DNA of 41,733 nucleotides from Pelomonas sp036404855 (GCF_036404855.1 NZ_DASWYS010000223.1:1-41733); one strand, 5' to 3'. Positions 31,460 through 40,109 are shown, counted from the stretch's first letter. Program-made: numbers and translations. The notes: generated by a model from the letters alone, not told the origin.

Positions 31460-33478
31460 ATGAAGAACACCTTCAGCCAGGGCTCCCGCGCCGCTTGCGC
31501 CAACGCGCTGCGCATGCTCGCCATCGACGCTGTGCAGGCCGCCAACTCCGGCCACCCCGGCATGCCCATGGGCATGGCCGACATCGCCGAGGCGCTGTGG
31601 CGCCACCACCTGCGCCACGACCCGTCCGACCCGGCCTGGCTGGACCGCGACCGCTTCGTGCTCTCCAACGGCCACGGCTCCATGCTGCTCTACGCGTTGC
31701 TGCACCTGAGCGGCTACGACCTGCCCATGGACGAATTGAAGCGCTTCCGCCAGCTGCATTCCCGCACGCCCGGCCACCCCGAGCTGGGAATGACGCCGGG
31801 CGTCGAGACGACGACCGGGCCGCTGGGCCAGGGCATCGCGAACGCGGTGGGCATGGCGCTGGCCGAGAAGCTGCTGGCCGACGAGTTCAACCGCCCGGGC
31901 CATGTCGTGGTCGACCATCGCACCTACGCCTTTCTGGGCGATGGCTGCCTCATGGAAGGCATCAGCCACGAGGCCTGCTCCCTGGCCGGCACGTGGCAAC
32001 TCAGCAAGCTCATCGCCTTCTACGATGACAACGGCATCTCCATCGATGGTGACGTGAAGGGCTGGTTCGGCGACGACACGCCCGGGCGTTTCGAGGCCTA
32101 CGGCTGGAAGGTCCTTCGCGAGGTCGACGGCCATGACTTCGACGCGCTGGACCGCGCCATCACCCAGGCCCACCGCGCCGACAGGCCCGTGCTGATCTGC
32201 TGCCGCACGACCATCGGCAAAGGCTCGCCCAACCGCGCCGGCACGGCCAAGGTTCATGGCGAAGCGCTGGGGCATGACGAGATCGCGCTGACGCGTGCAG
32301 CGCTGGGCTGGACGGCCCCGCCCTTCGAGGTCCCGGAGGACGTGCGGGCTGCCTGGTCCGCAAGCGAGCGCGGCGCGATCCTCAGCGGCGCATGGCGGCA
32401 GCGCTTCGCCGAGTACGCCCTCGCCTACCCGGATCTGGCCCGAGAACTGCTGCGCCGCCATGATCGCGGCGCGCCGCTGACGGCGCAGACCGAAGAGGCG
32501 CTGAGGCTGGCCTGCGACAAGGCCGAGGCCAGGGCGGCCGCCATCGCCACACGCAAGGCGTCGCAGGACGTGCTGCAGGAAGTCGCGCCCGCCATGCCTG
32601 AACTGCTAGGCGGCTCGGCGGACCTCACCGGCTCCAACCTCACCGACTGGCGGGGGCACCGACCGCTCAAGGGCGCCAGCACCGGCAACCACGTGCACTA
32701 CGGCGTGCGCGAGTTCGGCATGGCCGCCATCATGAATGGCGCCATGCTGCACGGCGGCTACCGCCCCTTCGGGGGCACCTTCCTCGCGTTCTCCGACTAC
32801 GCCCGCAACAGCGTGCGCATGTCGGCGCTGATGAAGCTGCCGGTCGTCCATGTCTACACCCACGACTCCATCGGCCTGGGCGAGGACGGCCCCACCCATC
32901 AGCCGGTGGAGCACGCCTCCAGCCTGCGGCTGATCCCGGGCCTGGACGTGTGGCGCCCGGCGGACGCCACCGAGACCGCCGTGGCCTGGCGCGAGTCGCT
33001 GCGGCGCGCGGACGGCCCGAGCTGCCTGCTGCTGACGCGCCAGGCGCTGCCGCATGCTGGCGACGGTCGCTCGCGCCAGGACGATATCGCTCGGGGCGCG
33101 TATGTGCTGCGCCGCCCGGCCGGTGAGCAACTGGCGCTGATGGCGAGCGGCTCCGAGGTTGGCGTGGCACTGGCTGCGGCAGCGCAGCTCGCCGAGGCCG
33201 GCATCCCTGCCCGCGTCGTGTCGGTGCCCTGCCTGGACGTGTTCGAGCGGCAGGACGCCAGTTGGCGCCGCGACGTCATACCGCGCCATCTCCCGCGTCT
33301 GGCCATCGAGGCCGGCAGCACCGGCCTGTGGTGGAGGTACGTCGGCGAAGACGGTGACGTCGTCGGCATCGACCGCTTCGGCGAATCGGCACCGGCAGGC
33401 GACCTGTTCCAGCTGTTCGGCATCACCGCCGATGCCGTCGCGACCCGCGCCCGGGCACTGCTGCGCTCCGCCGCCTGA
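31460..33478 (+). CDS. cbbT: Transketolase
   Basis: Transketolase (CbbT) moves two-carbon units between sugars in the regeneration of ribulose 5-phosphate. It has 672 residues. The thiamine-binding core shows SGHPGMPMGMADIAEAL, SNGHGSMLLYALLHLSGYDL, TTGPLGQGIANAVGMALAEK and GDGCLMEGISHEACSLAG. The C-terminal pyrimidine and transketolase domains follow (FGMAAIMNGAMLHGG, THDSIGLGEDGPTHQPVEH). The ATG at 31460 lies 6 nt after GAGG. An ATG at 31448 that overlaps the cbbP stop is also possible but has no ribosome-binding site. Confidence 0.96.
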   Translation: MKNTFSQGSRAACANALRMLAIDAVQAANSGHPGMPMGMADIAEALWRHHLRHDPSDPAWLDRDRFVLSNGHGSMLLYALLHLSGYDLPMDELKRFRQLHSRTPGHPELGMTPGVETTTGPLGQGIANAVGMALAEKLLADEFNRPGHVVVDHRTYAFLGDGCLMEGISHEACSLAGTWQLSKLIAFYDDNGISIDGDVKGWFGDDTPGRFEAYGWKVLREVDGHDFDALDRAITQAHRADRPVLICCRTTIGKGSPNRAGTAKVHGEALGHDEIALTRAALGWTAPPFEVPEDVRAAWSASERGAILSGAWRQRFAEYALAYPDLARELLRRHDRGAPLTAQTEEALRLACDKAEARAAAIATRKASQDVLQEVAPAMPELLGGSADLTGSNLTDWRGHRPLKGASTGNHVHYGVREFGMAAIMNGAMLHGGYRPFGGTFLAFSDYARNSVRMSALMKLPVVHVYTHDSIGLGEDGPTHQPVEHASSLRLIPGLDVWRPADATETAVAWRESLRRADGPSCLLLTRQALPHAGDGRSRQDDIARGAYVLRRPAGEQLALMASGSEVGVALAAAAQLAEAGIPARVVSVPCLDVFERQDASWRRDVIPRHLPRLAIEAGSTGLWWRYVGEDGDVVGIDRFGESAPAGDLFQLFGITADAVATRARALLRSAA

Positions 33479-33508
33479 ATCCCCATCACTCCACACGAGA
33501 GACATCCC

Positions 33509-34522
33509 TTGACCACCCGCATCGCCATCAACGGCTATGGCCGCATCGGCCGGAACGTACTTCGCGCACTGTTCGAATCACAGCGCACCGACGACCTGGA
33601 GATCGTCGCCATCAACGACCTGGGCGATGCCCGCATCAACGCCCACCTGACCCGCAACGACACCACGCACGGCCGCTTCGGCTTTCCCGTTGCCGTTGAT
33701 GGCGACCACCTGGTCGTGAACGACAGGCGCATCCGTGTCACCTCCATCCGCAACCCCGCCGAGCTGCCGTGGAAGGCCATGGACGTCGACGTCGTCATGG
33801 AATGCACAGGCTTGTTCACGAGCAAGGCCAAGGCTGGCGCCCATCTCGCCGCGGGAGCGAAGAAGGTGCTGATCAGCGCACCGGGCGGTGCCGACGTGGA
33901 TGCCACCATCGTCTACGGCGTCAATCACGGCGTGCTGCGGGCTGGGGACACCGTCGTCTCCAACGCCTCATGCACCACAAACTGCCTGGCACCGGTGGCC
34001 CAGGTACTGCACGCCGGACTCGGCATCGCGCATGGGCTGATGACCACCGTCCACAGCTACACCAACGACCAGGTGCTGACCGACGTCTACCACGAGGACC
34101 TGCGCCGCGCCCGCTCGGCCACGCAGTCCATGATCCCCACCAAAACGGGCGCTGCGGCAGCCGTGGGTCTGGTGCTGCCCGAGCTCGCCGGCCGGTTGGA
34201 CGGCTTCGCGGTGCGAGTGCCGACGATCAACGTGTCAATGGTGGACCTGGTGTTCACCGCACAGCGTGACACCACGGTGGAGGAGGTCAACGGGCTGGTG
34301 CGTTCAGCCGCGGCTGCAGGCCCTCTCGCTGGCATCCTGGGCTGGAGCGACGAGCCGCTGGTGTCTGTCGACTTCAACCACGACGCCCGTTCCAGCGTGT
34401 TCGACGCCACTTGCACCAAGGTGGCCGGCGGCCGCCTCGTCAAAGTCTGTGCCTGGTACGACAACGAGTGGGGCTTCTCCAACCGCATGCTCGACACGGC
34501 GCTCGCCATGTCCCGCGCCTGA
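33509..34522 (+). CDS. gap: Glyceraldehyde-3-phosphate dehydrogenase (TTG start)
   Basis: This enzyme (CbbG) reduces 1,3-bisphosphoglycerate to glyceraldehyde 3-phosphate. It has 337 residues. The Rossmann motif is RIAINGYGRIGRNVLRALFE, and Asp37 in INDLGDA is compatible with NAD binding. The catalytic Cys155 is in SNASCTTNCLAPVAQ, followed by HSYTNDQVLTD and WYDNEWGFSNRML. The start must be the TTG at 33509, since no ATG or GTG lies at a suitable place and the family N-terminus begins right there. A rare start may lower its yield compared with neighbours. It lies 30 nt after cbbT. Confidence 0.95.
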   Translation: MTTRIAINGYGRIGRNVLRALFESQRTDDLEIVAINDLGDARINAHLTRNDTTHGRFGFPVAVDGDHLVVNDRRIRVTSIRNPAELPWKAMDVDVVMECTGLFTSKAKAGAHLAAGAKKVLISAPGGADVDATIVYGVNHGVLRAGDTVVSNASCTTNCLAPVAQVLHAGLGIAHGLMTTVHSYTNDQVLTDVYHEDLRRARSATQSMIPTKTGAAAAVGLVLPELAGRLDGFAVRVPTINVSMVDLVFTAQRDTTVEEVNGLVRSAAAAGPLAGILGWSDEPLVSVDFNHDARSSVFDATCTKVAGGRLVKVCAWYDNEWGFSNRMLDTALAMSRA

Positions 34523-34533
34523 GGGGCGACGAC

Positions 34534-35715
34534 ATGGCTTTCAAGACTCTGGATCAGATCAACCTGCGCGGCCAGCGCGTTTTCATCCGCTGCGACCTGA
34601 ACGTGCCGCTGGACGCAGCGGGACGGATCGCCGACGACACCCGCATCCGCGCCAGCCTCGAAGGCATACGCCACGCGATGCAACAGGGCGCGCGGGTCAT
34701 GGTGACATCGCATCTGGGGCGCCCTAGCGAAGGCGCGCTCGAGGCCCGCGACTCGCTGCGACCCGTGGCGCGGCGCCTGTCAGAGCTGCTGGGCGTGCCG
34801 GTGCCGCTGGTCGAAGACTGGCTGGAGACGCCCTTCGACGTCCCGCCAGGCAGCGTGGTGATGCTGGAGAACTGCCGCGCACATGCCGGCGAGAAGGGCA
34901 ACTCGCCCGAGCTGGCCCACCGAATGGCGGCGCTGTGCGACGTCTACGTGAACGACGCCTTCGGCACGGCGCACCGCGCCGAGGCCACGACCGAGGCGCT
35001 GGCACGGCTGGCCCGTGAGGCCTGCGCCGGCCCGCTGATGGCGTCGGAGTTGCTGGCGCTGGGCCGCGCGCTGGCCGCGCCGGAGCGCCCCATGGCGGCG
35101 ATCGTCGGCGGCTCAAAGGTGTCGACCAAGCTGGCCATCCTCAACGCACTGGCGCAGCGGGTGGAGCTGCTGGTTGTAGGCGGCGGCATGGCCAACACGT
35201 TCCTGCTGGCCTCTGGCCAACCCATCGGCAAGTCTCTTTGCGAGCCCACCATGGTGGATGCCGCCCGCGAGGTGATGGCCACGCTGAAGGCCCGCGGTGC
35301 GCACCTCTTCCTGCCCACCGACGTGGTGGTGGCCGACGAGGTCTCCGAGACCGCCCTGCCCGCCATCAAGGCCGTGACCGACGTGGCTGGCAACGATCTC
35401 ATCCTCGACTTTGGTCCGCAGTCCATGCGCCGCCTCGTCGACGAGCTGCACGCCTGCAAGACCATCGTCTGGAACGGTCCACTGGGCGTGTTCGAGATCG
35501 AGAAGTTCTCCCACGGCACCCGCATGCTGGCCACGGCCATCGCCGGGGCCCCCGCCTTCTCGATCGCCGGGGGCGGCGACACGGTCGCCGCCATCAACCA
35601 GTTCGACGTGGCCGCGGGCATCGACTACGTATCCACCGCCGGCGGCGCCTTCCTAGAGTTCCTGGAAGGCAAGACCCTGCCTGCCGTGCGCGCCCTCGAA
35701 GACCGCGCCCATTGA
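34534..35715 (+). CDS. pgk: Phosphoglycerate kinase
   Basis: This kinase (CbbK) phosphorylates 3-phosphoglycerate, the RuBisCO product, using ATP. It has 393 residues from the ATG at 34534. The substrate-binding N-domain shows IRCDLNVPLDAAGRIADDTR, VMVTSHLGRPSEG and MLENCRAHAGEKGN. Further motifs are YVNDAFGTAHRAEATTEAL, MAAIVGGSKVSTKLAIL and FSIAGGGDTVAAINQF (nucleotide site). It lies 11 nt after gap and 24 nt before the aldolase gene. Confidence 0.96.
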   Translation: MAFKTLDQINLRGQRVFIRCDLNVPLDAAGRIADDTRIRASLEGIRHAMQQGARVMVTSHLGRPSEGALEARDSLRPVARRLSELLGVPVPLVEDWLETPFDVPPGSVVMLENCRAHAGEKGNSPELAHRMAALCDVYVNDAFGTAHRAEATTEALARLAREACAGPLMASELLALGRALAAPERPMAAIVGGSKVSTKLAILNALAQRVELLVVGGGMANTFLLASGQPIGKSLCEPTMVDAAREVMATLKARGAHLFLPTDVVVADEVSETALPAIKAVTDVAGNDLILDFGPQSMRRLVDELHACKTIVWNGPLGVFEIEKFSHGTRMLATAIAGAPAFSIAGGGDTVAAINQFDVAAGIDYVSTAGGAFLEFLEGKTLPAVRALEDRAH

Positions 35716-35739
35716 TTTCAAACCCGACAGGAGTTACCC

Positions 35740-36759
35740 ATGGCCATGATTTCCCTGCGCCAGCTGCTCGACCATGCCGCCGAGCACCATTACGGCGTAC
35801 CCGCCTTCAACGTCAACAACCTGGAACAGATCCAGGCCATCATGCAGGCCGCGCAGAAGACCGACAGCCCCGTCATCCTGCAGGCCTCGGCTGGCGCACG
35901 CAAGTACGCTGGCGAGCCCTTCCTGCGCAAGATGGTGGAGGCCGCAGCGGAGATGTACCCGGAGCTCCCCATCGTGCTGCATCAAGACCACGGCGCCAGC
36001 CCCGCCGTGTGCATGCAGTCCATCCGTTCGGGCTTTACCAGCGTGATGATGGACGGTTCGCTGTTGGAGGATGCCAAGACGCCGGCGAGCTACGACTACA
36101 ACGTAGACGTCACGCGCCGCGTCGTCGAGATGGCCCATGCGGTGGGCGTCTCGGTAGAGGGTGAACTGGGCTGCCTGGGCTCGCTGGAATCCGGCACTGC
36201 CGGCGAAGAGGACGGCGTGGGCGCCGAGGGCGTACTGACGCACGAGCAGATGCTGACGGACCCCGAACAGGCTGCAGACTTCGTCGCGAAGACGGGCGTG
36301 GACGCGCTGGCCATCGCCATTGGCACCTCGCACGGTGCCTACAAGTTCAGTCGCAAGCCGACCGGTGACATCCTCGCCATCGACCGCATCAAGCAGATCC
36401 ATGCGCGCATCCCGAACACCCACCTCGTCATGCATGGGTCCTCGTCGGTGCCACAGGAATGGCTGGCCGTCATCCGCGAGCATGGCGGCGACATCAAGGA
36501 GACCTACGGCGTACCGGTGGAGGAGATCCAGGAGGGCATACGCCATGGCGTGCGCAAGATCAACATCGACACCGACATCCGCCTGGCGATGACCGGTGCG
36601 ATGCGGCGCGCAATGGCACATAAACCCGATGAATTCGACCCCCGGCGCTTCCTGAGCGCGGCCCTGGTCGCAGCACGCGACCTGTGCGCGGACCGCTTCG
36701 AGGCGTTCGGATGTGCGGGCATGGCCTCCAGGCTGCAAGGGCGCAAGACGGCTCACTGA
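35740..36759 (+). CDS. fba: Fructose-bisphosphate aldolase, class II (Calvin-cycle type)
   Basis: This zinc-dependent aldolase (CbbA) condenses triose phosphates to fructose-1,6-bisphosphate and, in the cycle, probably also makes sedoheptulose-1,7-bisphosphate. It has 339 residues. Zinc and substrate motifs are LPIVLHQDHGASPAVC, SVMMDGSLLEDAKTP, VEGELGCLGSLESGTAGEEDG, IGTSHGAYKF, LVMHGSSSVP and RKINIDTDIRLAMTGAMR. The ATG at 35740 follows CAGGAG. It is the last gene of the operon. In the same frame, 27 sense codons continue after the TGA before the next stop, with no recognised similarity. Confidence 0.96.
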   Translation: MAMISLRQLLDHAAEHHYGVPAFNVNNLEQIQAIMQAAQKTDSPVILQASAGARKYAGEPFLRKMVEAAAEMYPELPIVLHQDHGASPAVCMQSIRSGFTSVMMDGSLLEDAKTPASYDYNVDVTRRVVEMAHAVGVSVEGELGCLGSLESGTAGEEDGVGAEGVLTHEQMLTDPEQAADFVAKTGVDALAIAIGTSHGAYKFSRKPTGDILAIDRIKQIHARIPNTHLVMHGSSSVPQEWLAVIREHGGDIKETYGVPVEEIQEGIRHGVRKINIDTDIRLAMTGAMRRAMAHKPDEFDPRRFLSAALVAARDLCADRFEAFGCAGMASRLQGRKTAH

Positions 36760-36974
36760 GCCGCGCCGGGTTCTCCTGCCGCGCATCTGAAGGTCGTGGT
36801 GCCGGTGGGTAACACCGCATCCACGGCCGACACGCGCCATTGATTCAGCTCGAACAAGCCTGCGCGCCAGACGCGATCGCCATGCTGCCGCAAGCGCTCA
36901 TCAAGCCGGCGATTTCCATGCCCGCCGAGGCAAAGGCCTGACCCAGGCCTCCCCCGCGGCCCCCCGGCGCCGGG
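36760..36974. other. Convergent spacer between fba and dnaB with hairpins
   Basis: No gene is seen in these 215 nt, which lie between the ends of two converging genes. There is a 7-bp hairpin with a 3-nt loop, AGGCCTG-ACC-CAGGCCT (36934-36950), and a perfect 12-bp palindrome, CCCGGCGCCGGG (36963-36974), directly after the dnaB stop. Neither has a T tract. Together they may stop transcription from either side. Confidence 0.5.
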
Positions 36975-38396
36975 CTAGTACTCGTCCCGCTCCACGCCCA
37001 CGTATCCAGGAGCGAGGTTCTCGAACTTGGTGTGCATGCGCTGGAAGGCCAGCTTCACGGTCCCCACCGGTCCGTTACGCTGCTTGGCGATGATGATCTC
37101 CGCCACGCCCGGTTCCTTGCACTCGTCCTTGGTGTAGTACTCGTCGCGGTAGATGAACATGATGATGTCCGCGTCCTGCTCGATGGCGCCGGACTCGCGC
37201 AGGTCGGACATCATCGGGCGCTTGTCGGGCCGCTGTTCCACCGAGCGGTTCAACTGCGACAGCGCGATGACGGGGCACTTCAGCTCCTTGGCGAGCGCCT
37301 TCAGGCCGCGTGAGATCTCGCCCAGCACCGTCGCGCGATTCTCCTCACTGCCGCCGCCGTTACCCGTCATCAGCTGCAGGTAGTCGATGACGATGAGCCC
37401 GAGCTGGCCGCAAATGCGGGCCTGGCGGCGCGCGCGAGCCCGTACTTCCGAGGGGGACAGGCCTGGACTCTCGTCAATGAAGATGCTGGCCTTGCCGAGC
37501 TTGTCGACGGCTTCGGACAGCCGGCCCCATTCGTCGTCCTTGAGCTGACCGGTACGCAAGTGGCTCTGATCGATGCGGCCGATGGAACCCACCATCCGCA
37601 GCGCCAGTTGGGCGGCGCCCATTTCCATCGAGTAGATGACAACGGGCAGGCCCTCGTTGATGGCCACGTTCTCGGCGATGTTGACCGCAAACGCGGTCTT
37701 GCCCATGGAGGGGCGCGCGGCCAGCACGATGAGGTCACCGGGCTGCAGGCCGGCCGTTTGCTTGTCGAGGTCGTAGAAGCCGGTGCGCACGCCGGTCACG
37801 TCCTGATGGCCGGCCTCGGCCAGTTCGTTGACGCGGTCGATGAGCGCGATGACCAGGCGGTCCATGCTCTGGAAGCCCTGCTGGCTGCGAGAGCCTTCCT
37901 CGCCGATCTTGAAGATCTTGCCCTCAGCCTCGTCCAGGATCTGCGTGACGGCCTTCCCCTGCGGGTTCATCGCGGCAGTGGCTATCTCGTCGGACGTCGC
38001 CACGAGCTTGCGCAGGATCGCGCGCTCTCGAACGATCTCGGAGTAGCGGCGCAGGTTGGCCGCGCTGGGCACGCTCTGCGCCAGCGCGTTCAGGTAGGCC
38101 AGCCCGCCACACTCCTCGGCACGTCCCAGCGATGTCAGCTCGTCGAAGACCGTCACCACGTCGGCCGGCTTGCCGGCGTTGACGAGCTTGCCGATGGCCG
38201 CGAACACATGTTTGTGCTCGAAACGGTAGAAGTCGCTCTCGGTCAGCAGGTCGGCGGCCTTGTCCCAGGCCGAGTTGTCGATCAGCAGGCCACCGAGCAC
38301 GCTCTGCTCAGCCTCGACCGAGTGCGGCGGCACGCGCAGTCGCGCGACCTCGTCGTCTTGGGAAGCAGCGGAGGAAGCGGGAAAGATCGCGGACAT
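36975..38396 (-). CDS. dnaB: Replicative DNA helicase
   Basis: DnaB is the hexameric helicase that opens the replication fork. It has 473 residues. The N-terminal primase-interacting domain begins about residue 20 (RVPPHSVEAEQSVLGGLLID), then comes a linker and the RecA-like motor domain with Walker A ARPSMGKTAFAVNIAENVA, Walker B LGLIVIDYLQLM, and ALSQLNRSVEQRPDKRP and DADIIMFIYRDEYY. The ATG is at 38394-38396. The ribosome-binding site is poor (AGG 1 nt away) because the space is taken by a DnaA-box-like sequence. It lies downstream of rplI on the same strand, behind that operon's terminator. Confidence 0.97.
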   Translation of the reverse strand: MSAIFPASSAASQDDEVARLRVPPHSVEAEQSVLGGLLIDNSAWDKAADLLTESDFYRFEHKHVFAAIGKLVNAGKPADVVTVFDELTSLGRAEECGGLAYLNALAQSVPSAANLRRYSEIVRERAILRKLVATSDEIATAAMNPQGKAVTQILDEAEGKIFKIGEEGSRSQQGFQSMDRLVIALIDRVNELAEAGHQDVTGVRTGFYDLDKQTAGLQPGDLIVLAARPSMGKTAFAVNIAENVAINEGLPVVIYSMEMGAAQLALRMVGSIGRIDQSHLRTGQLKDDEWGRLSEAVDKLGKASIFIDESPGLSPSEVRARARRQARICGQLGLIVIDYLQLMTGNGGGSEENRATVLGEISRGLKALAKELKCPVIALSQLNRSVEQRPDKRPMMSDLRESGAIEQDADIIMFIYRDEYYTKDECKEPGVAEIIIAKQRNGPVGTVKLAFQRMHTKFENLAPGYVGVERDEY

Positions 38397-38399
38397 GCC

Positions 38400-38408
38400 T
38401 GTGGATAA
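38400..38408 (-). promoter_or_regulatory. Perfect DnaA-box 9-mer just upstream of dnaB
   Basis: The minus strand reads TTATCCACA, the classical high-affinity DnaA box, ending 3 nt before the dnaB start codon. A possible weak promoter, TTGCTA-N17-TTATCC, would use the first part of the box as its -10 element. DnaA bound here could block transcription or translation start of dnaB. Confidence 0.5.
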
Positions 38409-38470
38409 AGCTGTGAACGGATTGGTAGCAACCGGTGGAGCGCGCGGGAAAACACGCCCCGAAAAGACAG

Positions 38471-38500
38471 AAGGCCGAAACCCCTGCGGGCCTCGGCCTT
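38471..38500 (-). terminator. Intrinsic terminator of the rpsF-rplI operon
   Basis: On the minus strand an imperfect hairpin runs from AAGGCCGA to TCGGCCTT with a GC-rich centre, and is followed by CTGTCTTTT. It lies about 40 nt after the rplI stop. Another strong hairpin lies between it and rplI. Confidence 0.75.
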
Positions 38501-38510
38501 CGTTGCATGT

Positions 38511-38529
38511 TGCGGCCTTCGAGGCCGCA
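38511..38529 (-). terminator. Second hairpin after rplI
   Basis: TGCGGCCT-TCG-AGGCCGCA is a perfect 8-bp stem with a 3-nt loop, 13 nt after the rplI stop. It has no T tract of its own and may protect the mRNA end or assist the terminator at 38471-38500. Confidence 0.6.
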
Positions 38530-38542
38530 GCGCAAGCCGCTT

Positions 38543-38995
38543 TTACTCGGCTTCTGCAACCACTTGAACGTTGACCTCGACGACCACGTCCGTGTGGGCA
38601 ACGACGTTCACCGGGAACTCGCCGACGGTCTTCAGCGGACCGTTGGGCAGACGCACTTGCGACTTGGCGATGGACGAGCCCATCTTGGTCAGCGCGTCGG
38701 CGATGTCGGCGTTCGTCACCGAGCCGAACAGGCGGCCGTCCACACCGGCCTTCTGGGCGATGCGCACGGTCTTGCCGGCAAGGGCTTCACCCAGCTTCTG
38801 GGCGGCAGCCAGCTTCTCGGCGGCAGCCTTCTCGAGCTCGGCACGGCGGGCTTCGAATTCCTTGATCGCAGCCTCGGTCGCGCGGCGCGCTTGCTTGGTC
38901 GGGATCAGGAAGTTGCGGGCATAACCGTCCTTGACCTTGACGACGTCGCCAAGGTTGCCGAGGTTGGCCACTTTTTCGAGCAGGATCACTTGCAT
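38543..38995 (-). CDS. rplI: Ribosomal protein L9 (bL9)
   Basis: L9 is a protein of the large ribosomal subunit. This gene encodes 150 residues. The N-terminal RNA-binding domain is MQVILLEKVANLGNLGDVV, then VKDGYARNFLIPTKQA, the long connecting helix rich in Ala, Glu and Lys, and a C-terminal domain with GRLFGSVTNADIADAL. It is the last gene of the rpsF operon, 12 nt after rpsR, and is followed by two hairpins. Confidence 0.97.
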   Translation of the reverse strand: MQVILLEKVANLGNLGDVVKVKDGYARNFLIPTKQARRATEAAIKEFEARRAELEKAAAEKLAAAQKLGEALAGKTVRIAQKAGVDGRLFGSVTNADIADALTKMGSSIAKSQVRLPNGPLKTVGEFPVNVVAHTDVVVEVNVQVVAEAE

Positions 38996-39007
38996 GTCGT
39001 CAGCTCC

Positions 39008-39298
39008 TTAGACCTTGTGCTGGTCGCTGTACGGCAGCAGGGCCAGGAAGCGCGCGCGCTTGATGGCAACCGTCAGCTGACGCTGGAAGAAGGCACGCGT
39101 GCCGGTCAGGCGAGCGGGCGTGATCTTGCCGTTCTCGGAGATGAAATCGCGCAGCGTGTCGATGTCCTTGTAGTCGATCTGCTCGACACCGGCGACGGTG
39201 AAGCGGCAGAAACGCTTGCGACGGAACAGCAGCGACTGTTGGTTGCGCTTGGGCTTCTTGTCCTTGGAGAAGCGACCTTTACCACGGGGCGGGGGCAT
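39008..39298 (-). CDS. rpsR: Ribosomal protein S18 (bS18)
   Basis: S18 is a small-subunit protein that pairs with S6. It has 96 residues with a basic N-terminus (PRGKGRFSKDKKPKRNQQ), followed by the family core YKDIDTLRDFISENGKITP and RLTGTRAFFQRQLTVAIKRAR. It lies 28 nt after priB and 12 nt before rplI. Confidence 0.97.
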   Translation of the reverse strand: MPPPRGKGRFSKDKKPKRNQQSLLFRRKRFCRFTVAGVEQIDYKDIDTLRDFISENGKITPARLTGTRAFFQRQLTVAIKRARFLALLPYSDQHKV

Positions 39299-39326
39299 AG
39301 TGGACCTCTGTTAAATCTATCCGGAT

Positions 39327-39635
39327 TCAATAACTTCCAGGTTCCGCGGCAGCGGGCTCGATCACGGTGACGTGGGCGATGAAGCCCCGGCCGTTGCGCT
39401 GGTGGGTCAGGAAGCCGCGAAAGATCGCGACGCCACCGACTCCCAGCGCCTGCAACTGCTTGGCCACCTCGCCCACCGCGACCGCCTTGATCTCCAGGGA
39501 GACCTTGCGCGGCTTGCCGGCTTCGACGACTTCGGACTCGGCCTTGAGGGCGGCGTCCAGGGCCATCATCCCGGCAGGGGTGTAGCGAATTTGTCCGAGT
39601 TGCTGGATCTGTGCCTGCAGGTGAAGCTGGTTCAC
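39327..39635 (-). CDS. priB: Primosomal replication protein N (PriB)
   Basis: PriB is a small single-stranded-DNA-binding protein of the replication-restart primosome. It has 102 residues with an OB-fold of the SSB kind: MNQLHLQAQIQQLGQIRYTP, KVSLEIKAVAVGEVAKQL and GVAIFRGFLTHQRNGRGFIAHV. Its place between rpsF and rpsR is standard in beta- and gammaproteobacteria. It lies 50 nt after rpsF. Confidence 0.93.
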   Translation of the reverse strand: MNQLHLQAQIQQLGQIRYTPAGMMALDAALKAESEVVEAGKPRKVSLEIKAVAVGEVAKQLQALGVGGVAIFRGFLTHQRNGRGFIAHVTVIEPAAAEPGSY

Positions 39636-39685
39636 GCGGGAGGCACGCTGCTCGAAAAACCTGGTTCTTTAGCGATGACCTGCGC

Positions 39686-40048
39686 TCAGGCCGCTTCTTG
39701 CTGCGGCGCCTTGCGGGCTTCTTCGCGCTCGACGGCCTTCATCATGACCGAGGGGGTCGTGATGGCCTTGTCCTGGACCACGGTGAGGTGGCGCAGCACG
39801 GCGTCGTTGAAGCGGAAGCCGGTTTCGAGCTCAGCCAGAACTTCCTTGCTGCACTCGATGTTCAGGCACAGGTAGTGGGCCTTGGCGAGCTTCTGGATCA
39901 GGTAAGCCATCTGGCGACGGCCCCAGTCCTCGACCCGGTGCACGACACCGCCGCCGGCGGTGATCAGGCCCTTGTAGCGCTCCAGCATGGCCGGAACCTG
40001 TTCGCTTTGATCCGGATGGATCAGCAGAACGATTTCGTAGTGACGCAT
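39686..40048 (-). CDS. rpsF: Ribosomal protein S6 (bS6)
   Basis: S6 is a small-subunit ribosomal protein. It has 120 residues from the ATG at 40046-40048, preceded by AAGGAG. It begins MRHYEIVLLIHPDQSEQVPA and contains VHRVEDWGRRQMAYLIQKLA and HYLCLNIECSKEVLAELE, then a Glu/Ala-rich tail (EREEARKAPQQEAA). It is the first gene of the rpsF-priB-rpsR-rplI operon. Confidence 0.97.
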   Translation of the reverse strand: MRHYEIVLLIHPDQSEQVPAMLERYKGLITAGGGVVHRVEDWGRRQMAYLIQKLAKAHYLCLNIECSKEVLAELETGFRFNDAVLRHLTVVQDKAITTPSVMMKAVEREEARKAPQQEAA

Positions 40049-40082
40049 GTGTACTCCTTGTGGATTCCAGCCCGGCAGGGTT

Positions 40083-40109
40083 GCCGTGCTGTGGAAGCCG
40101 CTCCACGGC
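40083..40109 (-). promoter_or_regulatory. Stem-loop in the rpsF leader
   Basis: The minus-strand leader can fold through GCCGTG and CACGGC (40083-40109), or through an inner GTGGA/TCCAC stem. Other bacteria have a leader hairpin here that binds the S6-S18 complex and lowers expression. Whether this one carries the required motif is uncertain. Confidence 0.35.

Noticed and set aside
36843..36942. Short open frame in the fba-dnaB gap
   Set aside because: It covers about 30 codons without a good start or ribosome-binding site and has no recognised similarity.
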